Source: a virus. Taken from it: a DNA stretch of 24,993 nucleotides. Shown one piece after another: positions 11,976-19,900 of this stretch. Within the stretch, counting starts at the first letter, position 1. The number at the start of each line of letters is the position of its first letter. Below the pieces are notes generated by a model, which worked only from the letters and a program-made list of their open reading frames with translations, was not told where the DNA came from and did no database searches. The translations under genes were made by a program, and so were the position numbers. Location of the stretch: positions 1 to 24,993 of the IMG/VR virus record IMGVR_UViG_3300009155_000239; one strand, 5' to 3'.

Positions 11976-12776
11976 TTAAAGGATGTCTGTTTCGTTGTCG
12001 GACGAACCAAAGCTTTCTGCGCCTTGATCTTCCTTCACCTTCACTTCACCAGCACGAACTGACTTCGAGAAAGAGACACCGAGATCAAACAAGGGCTTCT
12101 CATCAGCGAGATCGAGTGAACGCTCATGGCTGATCTCCCAACCAAACCATGATCCCTTATCATTGCGTTCTTCCACCGTGCGAAGACGGTACACTTGGGA
12201 CATCATGGGGAGAACAAACATTCCGTTCTTGCCCATCGCAGTGCGTGACTGCATCTGCGTGACCCACTTGCGAGCCTTCTTCAACTGGGTGCTCGTCATG
12301 GTGATCAAGCAGCGTTGCGGCATACCATCTTCTGACAACAGCAGCACAAAGAACTGTGCGGTGTTGGTGAGGAGGTTGCCATTCGGAAGCACGTCGTTGC
12401 CGCGATCATCACGGTACGTCGTGTTTACGATCTTGTCGTCCACGTCATAGGAATTGACGTAGCCGCCACCCTTTTCACGTGGCTTCCATTCGACATAGCG
12501 ACGGTTGTAGTAGCAAGGGATTACAAGCACCCCCTTCTCGCCATCGTATGCTTCGTTCACAACGGTGTTGTAAAGCATTCCTGCTTCAGCACCATCGACA
12601 TACGCACCGTCACGCTTGTTCACCTGAGGTGAAAGCTGCGCGAGGATACGCAGGAACGGGATCGACATGTCTTCAGAACGAACCTGATCCATGCCGAGTG
12701 CGGCAAACGCTTCAAACTCTTCCGCAACAACAACTGCGGTGGACTGCGCCTTAACGGCGACGGCATTCTTTGCCAT
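11976..12776 (-). CDS. conserved phage replication-associated protein, possible ssDNA-binding protein
   Basis: This is a 266-aa protein of a type often found beside phage primase and polymerase genes. It shows IPFLRILAQLSPQVNK (39-54), VLVIPCYYNRRYVEWKPREKGGGYV (about 83-107) and a beta-rich middle with FVLLLSED. It ends in a Ser/Asp/Glu-rich acidic tail (GAESFGSSDNETDIL), as many ssDNA-binding proteins do. I therefore propose ssDNA binding, with low certainty; a recombination or inhibitor role cannot be excluded. AAGAAGGG precedes the ATG. The strong terminator directly downstream fits a gene that is made in higher amount than the primase and helicase. Confidence 0.6.
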   Translation of the reverse strand: MAKNAVAVKAQSTAVVVAEEFEAFAALGMDQVRSEDMSIPFLRILAQLSPQVNKRDGAYVDGAEAGMLYNTVVNEAYDGEKGVLVIPCYYNRRYVEWKPREKGGGYVNSYDVDDKIVNTTYRDDRGNDVLPNGNLLTNTAQFFVLLLSEDGMPQRCLITMTSTQLKKARKWVTQMQSRTAMGKNGMFVLPMMSQVYRLRTVEERNDKGSWFGWEISHERSLDLADEKPLFDLGVSFSKSVRAGEVKVKEDQGAESFGSSDNETDIL

Positions 12777-12780
12777 GGTA

Positions 12781-13326
12781 TTAGCCCTTCTTGATGGTTG
12801 ATTTTTGACCGATGAAGATACCGAAGAGTTCTGAAGGAACTCCGGTGCCTTTCTCGATCTGTTCTTTGCAGAAAGCCTTCAGTGTACTTGGGTGCACTGC
12901 TTCTTTCTGATCGACGTTGTGACCCATCGCATCCAGTTCACGAACCAGATCGACAGCCTTATCGTCTTCTCCTTTGCCGAAACTGACAGCCACGGTGTTC
13001 TTGATGAGATCACCGAAACCGTTGTCCCGCAGCCACTGGTGGGCCGCTTCGGACCTTTCTTTGGAGATGTTCGCACTGATCACGGTCGCCACAGTGACCT
13101 TTGATCCGTCCGCCATCTTCAGTTCTGTGAGGCCATGCTCCGCCAATGCGGAAGGCAAAGCTTCACCAGACACGTGTGCGAGATCCAGTTGCGCCCGTTT
13201 GAGTTCGGCGGTCAGGTCTTCCACGCGCTGTTCGAGAACAAGCTGCTGACGCACAAGCGCAGCCACCTGTTTCAAATCATTGTTGTCCACGGAGGACAAC
13301 TGCATTGCTACGTCTTCGAGGTCCAC
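12781..13326 (-). CDS. replication-module protein, unknown function
   Basis: This is a 181-aa protein from a GTG start at 13326 (AGGAG 9 bp upstream; an internal ATG at codon 8 is possible). Residues 13-55 form a coiled coil (LVRQQLVLEQRVEDLTAELK). The C-terminal part has ADGSKVTV, SANISKERSEAAHQWLRDNG and HPSTLKAFCKEQIEKG. The latter blocks are familiar to me from phage replication regions but carry no assigned function. It lies between two conserved small genes and is co-transcribed with the ssDNA-binding-like gene, 4 bp apart. Confidence 0.75.
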   Translation of the reverse strand: MDLEDVAMQLSSVDNNDLKQVAALVRQQLVLEQRVEDLTAELKRAQLDLAHVSGEALPSALAEHGLTELKMADGSKVTVATVISANISKERSEAAHQWLRDNGFGDLIKNTVAVSFGKGEDDKAVDLVRELDAMGHNVDQKEAVHPSTLKAFCKEQIEKGTGVPSELFGIFIGQKSTIKKG

Positions 13327-13329
13327 TTT

Positions 13330-13650
13330 CTATCTCCTCGTGCTGTGATACAGATCAACCTCAATTGGGTAGTATCTCTCTTCGAGACGATCCCATTTGA
13401 GAACCTTGAAGCGCCCGTTGTTCGCTAGAGCAGCGAGCGCACATGCTATACCAATGCATACCGGATCACCGGACAACATCAGATAATCGTCGGATGTAAA
13501 CTTCACCAGCTTACGCTCCATCCGACGGAGCGTTGGTATAGCCGAAAGAGCAACCTGTTCCTTGGCAGGGATCAGGATATCGAGGTCGCCAAACTCCAAA
13601 GCATCGGAGAGATCACGACCACGAACTTCTTGTGTTATGTAAACCGTCAC
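13330..13650 (-). CDS. conserved-type phage protein, first gene of replication module
   Basis: This is a 106-aa protein with a GTG start at 13650 preceded by GGGAGAAA. The C-terminal half has YLMLSGDPVCIGIACALAA (56-74), then NNGRFKVLKWDRLEERYYPI (77-96), a combination I know from phage replication regions but without a known role. The central hydrophobic stretch with Gly and Cys could be a buried helix rather than a membrane segment. As the first gene after the divergent promoter region it is transcribed together with the replication genes. Confidence 0.75.
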   Translation of the reverse strand: MTVYITQEVRGRDLSDALEFGDLDILIPAKEQVALSAIPTLRRMERKLVKFTSDDYLMLSGDPVCIGIACALAALANNGRFKVLKWDRLEERYYPIEVDLYHSTRR

Positions 13651-13674
13651 GGCTTTCTCCCGTTCGACGCATGC

Positions 13675-13705
13675 ATGCTACTCCGAATCACCGGGGGTCT
13701 GTCAA
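13675..13705 (-). promoter_or_regulatory. possible leftward promoter for replication module
   Basis: Reading leftward, a perfect -35 TTGACA (13705-13700) is followed after 19 bp by TAGCAT (13680-13675), a long spacer with a weak -10. The -10 overlaps the palindrome GCATGCATGC (13669-13678). It lies 25 bp before the GTG start at 13650. Confidence 0.35.
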
Positions 13706-13711
13706 GCGTGC

Positions 13712-13740
13712 TTGCAAAAATCTTTTTGTTCCGGTAATGT
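13712..13740 (+). promoter_or_regulatory. probable promoter of SNF2-like gene
   Basis: TTGCAA (13712-13717), a 17-bp spacer and TAATGT (13735-13740) form a reasonable sigma70-type promoter 32 bp before the ATG at 13773. It is back to back with the leftward candidate, so both units could be controlled together. Confidence 0.45.
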
Positions 13741-13772
13741 CTACCCCCTGCCGCTAGAAAGGGCAATGGACC

Positions 13773-15221
13773 ATGGACATCGTTGATCGTTACAAATTCC
13801 GACTGCCGCCTTATAAGCATCAGTCTGACGCGCTTAGAAAATCTCTGGGGAAAAACGAATTTGCTTTGTTCGCAGAGATGGGAACAGGCAAATCAAAAAT
13901 TCTTATTGACACCGTGTCGATCCTCTATGATCGCGGTGACATTGACGGCTTCCTCGTCGTCGCACCTAAGGGTGTGTATAAGAACTGGGAAACCATCGAG
14001 CTTCCTAAACACTTGCCAGAACACATCATTCACGATGTGGTTGTCTGGAATCCAGCAACGTCCAAGAAGAACCTAGAACTTCTGAACGAAGCGTTCCGTG
14101 ACGATGACAATCTGAAGATTGTGGTCATGAATGTCGAGGCGTTTTCCACAGATAAAGGCGTGGCCTTTGCCTCCAAGTTCTTGAAATCACGCAAGGCTCT
14201 CATGGCGGTAGACGAAAGTACTACCATCAAGAATGGCAAAGCCAAGCGCACAAAGAACATCATCAAGGTCGGCAAGCTTGCCACCCATCGGCGCATCATG
14301 ACGGGTTCGCCCATCACAAAGACGCCTATGGATTTGTACACACAATGTGCCTTCCTTGATGAGTGGGCGCTCGGCTTCTCCAGTTTTTATTCGTTTCAGA
14401 ACAGGTACTGCCGACTGATGAAGCGCAGCGTAGGAACGCATTCCTTCAATCAGGTAGTGGGATACCAGAACCTTAACGAGCTATCGGACCGCCTCGACAA
14501 GTTTGCGTTTCGCATTCTGAAGAAGGACTGTCTCGACCTCCCCGAAAAGGTCTACACCAAGCGCGTGGTCCAGCTCACGGATGAACAGGCTGGCATCTAT
14601 AGCCGCGTCAAGAAGGCCGCGATTGCAGAGTTGGAGGGTAAGACGCTCACAGCGCAGAACGTGCTGACGCAAATCCTCCGGCTCCAGCAAATCTGCTCCG
14701 GTTATTTCAAGGCCGACGACGGTACGGTCATAGAGATGAAGTCGGACAAGTTTGACGAACTGCTCGCTGCTCTCGAAGAAGTGGACGGCAAGGTCATCAT
14801 CTGGGCGAGCTACACCTACGATATCAAGATGATCGAACGTGCGTTGGCCAAGGAGTACGGTGCGGAGACCGTTAGAACTTACTACGGAGACACGTCCCCC
14901 GAAGAACGGCAGCAAATGGTTAAAGACTTTCAGAACCCGGAACATGCACTTCGCTTCTTTGTTGGACAACCACGAACAGGTGGATACGGATTGACCCTCA
15001 CAGAGGCTCACACCGTGATTTACTTTTCCAACAACTACGATCTTGAAGTGCGTTTGCAAAGCGAGGATCGTGCTCACCGCATCGGTCAACGCAACAATGT
15101 GACCTACATCGACATCGTCACAGAGGGGACTGTGGACGAAAAGATCCTCCGTGCACTACGCGATAAGATCAACGTAGCCACGGAGGTTCTCAAAGAGGGC
15201 TATAAGGAGTGGCTGATTTAA
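13773..15221 (+). CDS. SNF2-type superfamily 2 helicase/translocase
   Basis: This 482-aa ATP-dependent DNA translocase of the SNF2/RapA type has two RecA-like lobes. Motif I is AEMGTGKSKI (34-43), motif II is VDEST (146-150), motif III is MTGSPI (176-181), motif V is RTGGYGLTLTEA (401-412) and motif VI is QSEDRAHRIGQR (429-440). DEST in place of DEAH/DEGH is seen in phage members. It has no extra DNA-binding or nuclease domain. Start: AGAAAGG precedes the ATG at 13773; the out-of-frame ATG at 13766 opens only a short frame. It is the only rightward gene between two leftward blocks. Its stop overlaps the endolysin stop by 3 bp. It probably works in replication or fork remodelling. Confidence 0.92.
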   Translation: MDIVDRYKFRLPPYKHQSDALRKSLGKNEFALFAEMGTGKSKILIDTVSILYDRGDIDGFLVVAPKGVYKNWETIELPKHLPEHIIHDVVVWNPATSKKNLELLNEAFRDDDNLKIVVMNVEAFSTDKGVAFASKFLKSRKALMAVDESTTIKNGKAKRTKNIIKVGKLATHRRIMTGSPITKTPMDLYTQCAFLDEWALGFSSFYSFQNRYCRLMKRSVGTHSFNQVVGYQNLNELSDRLDKFAFRILKKDCLDLPEKVYTKRVVQLTDEQAGIYSRVKKAAIAELEGKTLTAQNVLTQILRLQQICSGYFKADDGTVIEMKSDKFDELLAALEEVDGKVIIWASYTYDIKMIERALAKEYGAETVRTYYGDTSPEERQQMVKDFQNPEHALRFFVGQPRTGGYGLTLTEAHTVIYFSNNYDLEVRLQSEDRAHRIGQRNNVTYIDIVTEGTVDEKILRALRDKINVATEVLKEGYKEWLI

Positions 15222-15733
15222 CCTTCAGCCATATCCGTTGCGATCTTCGCAACGTCGTCAACGCGCTTTCCCCAGCCTTTGCCAAAGGTCCCCCATGTCG
15301 GGAGCCTCTGGAGGAAGTCGAGACGCATGTCGCAAAGGGCATCAACCGTTTCGGAAGCGTTACAAGATTTGATGGCTTCCAATGACTTTGGTCCAATGAC
15401 CCCGTCTGCCGGAACACCAGCAATCTGCTGGAGATATTTGGCAGCGCGACCCGTTCCGCTGTTCACGGCCAGATCATAGGCGGCGTAGTCAACGCCCGGC
15501 GGAAGCTCGTCGCCCTTGATCTTGTCCCAATAGTTCTTCTTGTAGAAAGGCTTGACCACATCAGGCGTCAGAGCGCGCATCTCTGCTTCGTCAACAGTGC
15601 GGCCGACATACTCTTCCCACGCCCGTTTGGTGACGCCGAGATTGGTCATGCCGCCCGGATCCTTTGGGTGGTTCACGTAGCCGCCCTCATGCTTGAGGAC
15701 GAGCTGAAACGCCTTTTCCCAATTCTCTTTCAT
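15218..15733 (-). CDS. endolysin, GH108 N-acetylmuramidase with peptidoglycan-binding domain
   Basis: This 171-aa lysozyme cleaves host peptidoglycan at the end of infection. The GH108 catalytic part has KHEGGYVNHPKDPGGMTNLG (14-33), in which Glu16 of HEGGY is the expected acid/base residue. A C-terminal PG_binding_3-type domain follows from about residue 100 (AGVPADGVIGPKSLEAI). There is no signal peptide or membrane anchor, so release should depend on the holin encoded just upstream. The ATG lies 1 bp after the holin stop, with AAGGAAAAG in front. It is the last gene of the late operon and ends tail-to-tail with the SNF2-like gene. Confidence 0.92.
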   Translation of the reverse strand: MKENWEKAFQLVLKHEGGYVNHPKDPGGMTNLGVTKRAWEEYVGRTVDEAEMRALTPDVVKPFYKKNYWDKIKGDELPPGVDYAAYDLAVNSGTGRAAKYLQQIAGVPADGVIGPKSLEAIKSCNASETVDALCDMRLDFLQRLPTWGTFGKGWGKRVDDVAKIATDMAEG

Positions 15734-15734
15734 C

Positions 15735-16256
15735 TTACTTTTCCTTGGTTGCCATCAGATCGGTCTTGGCCTTCGAGCCAGAGGACGATCCGAAATAATA
15801 GGCGATCACGCCAGTGAATGCGGTCTGCAATGCGCCAAGCATCAGCAGCAAGGCTTCGTTGCCATTCTTTGGAACACCGTAGACGAACATCCAGAACAGG
15901 CAGCCGAAGAAGCCAATAGTGATACCAACAGCTAGTATCTTAGGCATATGATCCTTGATCTCCATCTCCCGCTTGCGGGCGCTGTCGCGGTCCCCCGCAG
16001 AGATGCGTTCAAGATCAATCTCCAGTTCCTGCATGCGGACCTTGAAGTCAGCCTCGATCTTCTTGATGTCAGCGAGCTGCTGCGGCGTCGCGTTCTGAAG
16101 GGCTGTCGCCACATCAGCCGGAGAGGCGTCCTCTGTTCCAAGGAGCACGTTTGCCAGTGTCTTGGTAGCGAGTCCTGCCAGAGGACCGCCGAGAGCGGTG
16201 GCAAGTGTTGGTGCGAGTTGCCCGAGCAACGGGCCTGCGGCTTTTAGAAGATCCAT
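15735..16256 (-). CDS. holin, 3TM type of gene-transfer-agent family
   Basis: Holins form lesions in the inner membrane that let the endolysin out. This 173-aa protein starts at ATG 16256 (GGGGGGATAAA upstream); an in-frame start at 16301 inside the previous gene is rejected. It has an Ala/Gly/Leu-rich amphipathic N-terminus (1-40), a charged helix with SPADVATALQ and QLADIKKIEADFK (45-100), then two clear membrane spans (about 106-126 and 134-156). It ends in YYFGSSSGSKAKTDL, a tail typical of the 3TM holins named for gene-transfer-agent release. Position next to the endolysin supports the call. Confidence 0.87.
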   Translation of the reverse strand: MDLLKAAGPLLGQLAPTLATALGGPLAGLATKTLANVLLGTEDASPADVATALQNATPQQLADIKKIEADFKVRMQELEIDLERISAGDRDSARKREMEIKDHMPKILAVGITIGFFGCLFWMFVYGVPKNGNEALLLMLGALQTAFTGVIAYYFGSSSGSKAKTDLMATKEK

Positions 16257-16257
16257 T

Positions 16258-16467
16258 TTATCCCCCCACATTGGCAGGGAGACAGGCCCCCCGAATAACA
16301 AGATTGTATGCGTAGCCTCTCTTATGCGTCTCTTTCAAATTCTCCAGCGTCTTCTGGCACACGGCCTCGTCTGGGAGAACTGTGATCGGCATGAAGTACA
16401 GGACATTTGCTGCTTGGACGTCGAGCATCCAAGCAATAAGGACCACCTTTAAGGTGATCGGGTCCAT
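16258..16467 (-). CDS. small exported protein in lysis cassette
   Basis: This is a 69-aa protein. The N-terminal ~25 residues are hydrophobic (ITLKVVLIAWMLDVQAANVL) with one Lys, suggesting an export signal, perhaps cut after QAA, or a membrane anchor. The rest is polar with Cys37 and Cys62, which could form a disulfide in the periplasm. ATG 16467 overlaps the previous stop (TGATG); a GTG one codon upstream is possible. In this position, between a membrane coiled-coil protein and the holin, it may be a lysis accessory such as an antiholin or small spanin partner. That is inference only; no lipobox is seen. Confidence 0.7.
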   Translation of the reverse strand: MDPITLKVVLIAWMLDVQAANVLYFMPITVLPDEAVCQKTLENLKETHKRGYAYNLVIRGACLPANVGG

Positions 16468-16943
16468 CACTTCACCTTCTGTTCAAGGAGATGGATGCGC
16501 TTATCCAATTCGCCCCTGATTTTTTCTAGGTCAAACCGGATAGCAGCACGGGCTTGGGCCGCATCAGCAGCCATGTCCAAGCGGCTCTTATCAACCAGAG
16601 ACATAGACCGTTCACGGTCCAAGGTCATTGCTGCACGAGCCAGCGCCGCGTCACGTTCGACCTTGTCGATCTTATCGTTCAACTGCTCCCTAATCTGGGC
16701 CATATCAATCGTCGTGCCTTGCGGCGGGATTGCTTTGTTGTCAGCGTTCACCACCACAGCGATCTTGGATTTGAGTTGAATGATCTCGTTGTTTGCAGTG
16801 GACAAAGCGTTCATAAGATAAACGACGCAAGAAAACAGAATCGGAATACCCGCAAACGTGATCTTCTCAACCAGTGCGCCTTTGCTGGCGTTTGCCGCCA
16901 TTTCAAGTGCGATCTTTTCTTGCTTTTCTTCTGTCGTGCTCAT
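16467..16943 (-). CDS. membrane-anchored coiled-coil protein, lysis region
   Basis: This is a 158-aa protein. It has an acidic N-terminus, one membrane span (about 27-49, ITFAGIPILFSCVVYLMNAL), a linker and a long helical part (about 75-158) rich in Ala, Arg, Asp and Leu (EQLNDKIDKVERDAALARAA). The helical repeats suggest a periplasmic or cytoplasmic coiled coil. The layout, TM followed by coiled coil, recalls an i-spanin, but i-spanins are usually encoded after the endolysin and no o-spanin lipoprotein is seen here. It overlaps the end of the 1,772-aa gene by 4 bp and is co-transcribed with the holin and endolysin. Confidence 0.75.
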   Translation of the reverse strand: MSTTEEKQEKIALEMAANASKGALVEKITFAGIPILFSCVVYLMNALSTANNEIIQLKSKIAVVVNADNKAIPPQGTTIDMAQIREQLNDKIDKVERDAALARAAMTLDRERSMSLVDKSRLDMAADAAQARAAIRFDLEKIRGELDKRIHLLEQKVK

Positions 16944-19900
16944 CGTGTAACCCCAACTTTTTCAGCGGCCATAACCATTTGTTCGGACAGTCGGCCTTTG
17001 GCCAAGCGCAACTGTTCGAGAAGCTCCGTCTTCTTATCCGCATCAAAGCGTGGGCTGCTGCGGATGATTTCCATTTGACGGTTGATCTCCGACAGACGAG
17101 CGGCAGCAGCGTTGAACGCAGTATACAGACCTTTGGCCTGAGGGATTTCAGCCAGACGCTCACGAACGGTTTCCATGTCGTTTCGTTCTGCTGCGCGGTT
17201 CATCGAGTTGACGTTTTCCGTGAGCTTCTGCTTGATCTCGTAGAAGTCGCCAACGAACTTGTTGTTCAACTGGCTCTCTGTCTTCAAGATCGAGGTCAGA
17301 CCAGAGACGTTTCCGACAACACCAGCAAAGCTTGTCGGGTCGCCAAAGATACCTTGCGGACGTGTGCCACCTGTGCTGACGAGGGAGTCAACCGTTCCAA
17401 GGAACAAGGTAGCCGACGTGCCGAGATAGCCACGGATCAAGGTATCAACCTGTTTCGGGGACAGACCTGTGTACGGAGCCAACTGCCCGGCAAGTTTTGC
17501 CACGCTGCTGGTGTACTCATCAAAGCGTTCTTCCTTAGGGTTGTTTTTATCCGCCAAGGTTTCAATAGCTTGACCTGTGTAGGAGTTCTTGTTGGCGATG
17601 AGTTCAGCAAGAGGCTTAAATGCCTGCGGCACAGGCTCAAACAAGAACGTTTTCTTCATCATCTCCGCAGTACCCATGGCAATGTCGTTACCATTCTGCT
17701 TGCGGATCGAGTCAAGCATAAGCGTTGGCAGACCACCAAACAGCTCACCGACTTCATAAGCACGGGGGAGCATGACAACCGTGTCTCCGACTTTGAGATA
17801 CATGTTAGAGAGGCGTTCCTTCACGGACAGTCTCTTGTACCAATCCTCATCGCCATACATCGCGTTGATGCCAGCGTTGATGATCGTAACCATCAGGCCG
17901 CGCGTGACGATAGCTGCCGGAATACCAATGACGCCCTTACCAATGAGACTCTTGGGTGCGCCTTCAGTGCCATTCTCAACCAGACGATAAAGGCCTTGAA
18001 TACGGGCTGTAAGGAACGGGGTCAGAGGAATGAGGTTCGAGATGACGTTGCCAAGCACCCCGTTACCAGCACCATGACGGTGATAGTTGACGAGGTTGAC
18101 CGCTTCCCACGCAGCATCGGCATCCGACATGCCGCGACGCTTCAGATAATTGTAGTAAGCAATACGCGGAGCCATTTCCGTAATTTCGCCCATGCCTTCA
18201 AGCTTGTCGAAGGCGCGGAGGAAATTGTTCCAAGCATTCAATGGCTTTTCGCGGGACGTGTATACGCGCTTCATGTAGTCGGCTTGGTTCTTGTAACCAG
18301 AGCCAAAGCCGAAACCGCCGAAACCTGTCTGAGCAACAATGGTCCGATAAGCGTCGCCCTTGTTCCACGTATCAGTGACGCCACCCATAAACCCACGGAT
18401 GATTTCAAAGACAGGCATGCCTGTCTTAATCTTCAATTCCACCAGACCACGGATCGTGTTGCGAAGCTGGAAGGGAGGGGTCGCCGTCACACCTGTACGC
18501 AAGATGCCAGTGAAGTGAGAAGCCGCCCGCATGAATGCGCTCTTCTCCTGAGGAGACAGAGCAGCGATTGCTTGGAACATGGCCGGATCATGGATGACCA
18601 TGTGCTTGTCTTGGCCGTTCACACGGAACGAGATTGTCCCATCGGCAGGCTTGTTAACAATTTCCGCAATCGTCGTGTCGCCGCCGTTCTTCATTAGCTT
18701 GGTCAGCGTGTCAGCGGTCTCGCGGTACGCGACGTTGCGCACAGCAGCACTGACGATGGAGTTGTAGTTGCGCAGCATGTTCTCATAGAGATCAGCGTAG
18801 ACTGCGCCGCCACCACCAAGCGTCTTGTTGAAAGCGTTAATGCCTTCCGGGTTCTTGATGGCGTCGTAGATGTCACCACCAAGAGTGATGTTCGGATTGC
18901 GCTTCAGTTCTTCGTCCTGATAGCGGTACATCGGGGTGTACATCAGGGTCTTGAAGCGTTCGGCAAGATCACGTGGGATGAGGCCTGTCTGAACGGCCAT
19001 CTCCACCATCTTGTCGTTGAACTTCTGGAACTCTCTGCTTGCCTCAAGAACCTCTGGATCAGCGGCAGCAATAATCTGACGAAGCTTGTCATCGGTCAGA
19101 GGTTTGCCGTCCTTGTCCAAAACATTCAAGCCCTTCTGTCCCGCTGCGCGCAAAGCAAGTTCGCGCTGCGCAAGCATAACAAGCTGCGATTGATCCATCT
19201 TCTCAACGCCGATCTTTTCAAAGATCTTGAGGAGAGGCTTGTCGGACGGCGTGTTGTGATAGAAGAACGACTTGGTCGAGGGGTTGTAGCCCAGCGGACC
19301 CATGCTGACGATGCCCATCACGCGGCCAGTTGAGTTCTGATGGCTCTCCAAGAACTTGCCAAGATTGCGTGTTTCCGCTCGTTCAAGGAATGGGAGGTTG
19401 GACAAGACAGTATTGCGCAGCAGAGCGCGGCCGAGAGTTTCCCCTTGATTGGCACCAGCAAAGTTGCGGAACAGTCCGTTGAACCAGCCGCTAATAGAAT
19501 TGTCTTCGCGCTGGGTGATGCCTGCATACTCGCGCATACCGGGAGGAAGCTTCTCGATCCGTTCACGGACCTTGCGTTGCTCCGGTGTCTCCTTGGCAAT
19601 CGCCTCTTCTTTTGAGTCAAGGCCAATGATGCTGTTCTCGGACGTGCTGATGATATCACCAACGCTGTCGTTGATGATCTTGTTTGCACCCTGACGACCC
19701 TTTTCAATGTATCTTGGTGTCGGCGTAGTGATGCGGTTTCCGTAAATATCACGGAGAAGTTTTTCAAACGCGCCTTCGGTTGGCTGAAAACCAAGACGTG
19801 TTGCGATCTCGCGATAGAGTTTGCGCAGACCATCAAGAACGTCCTTCTGGAACTTCTCAAAGGTTGTCTTAGGAACAAGACCTTTAAGTTCTTTGGTGAG

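Noticed and set aside
13766-13786. ATG at 13766 as start of the SNF2-like gene
   Set aside because: It is out of frame with the helicase and reaches a stop after six codons. The ATG at 13773 opens the full gene.
16874-18697. Long plus-strand reading frame (607 codons) opposite the giant protein
   Set aside because: It is fully antisense to a gene with clear domains and its translation has no recognisable family pattern. It is best explained as a shadow of codon bias on the other strand.
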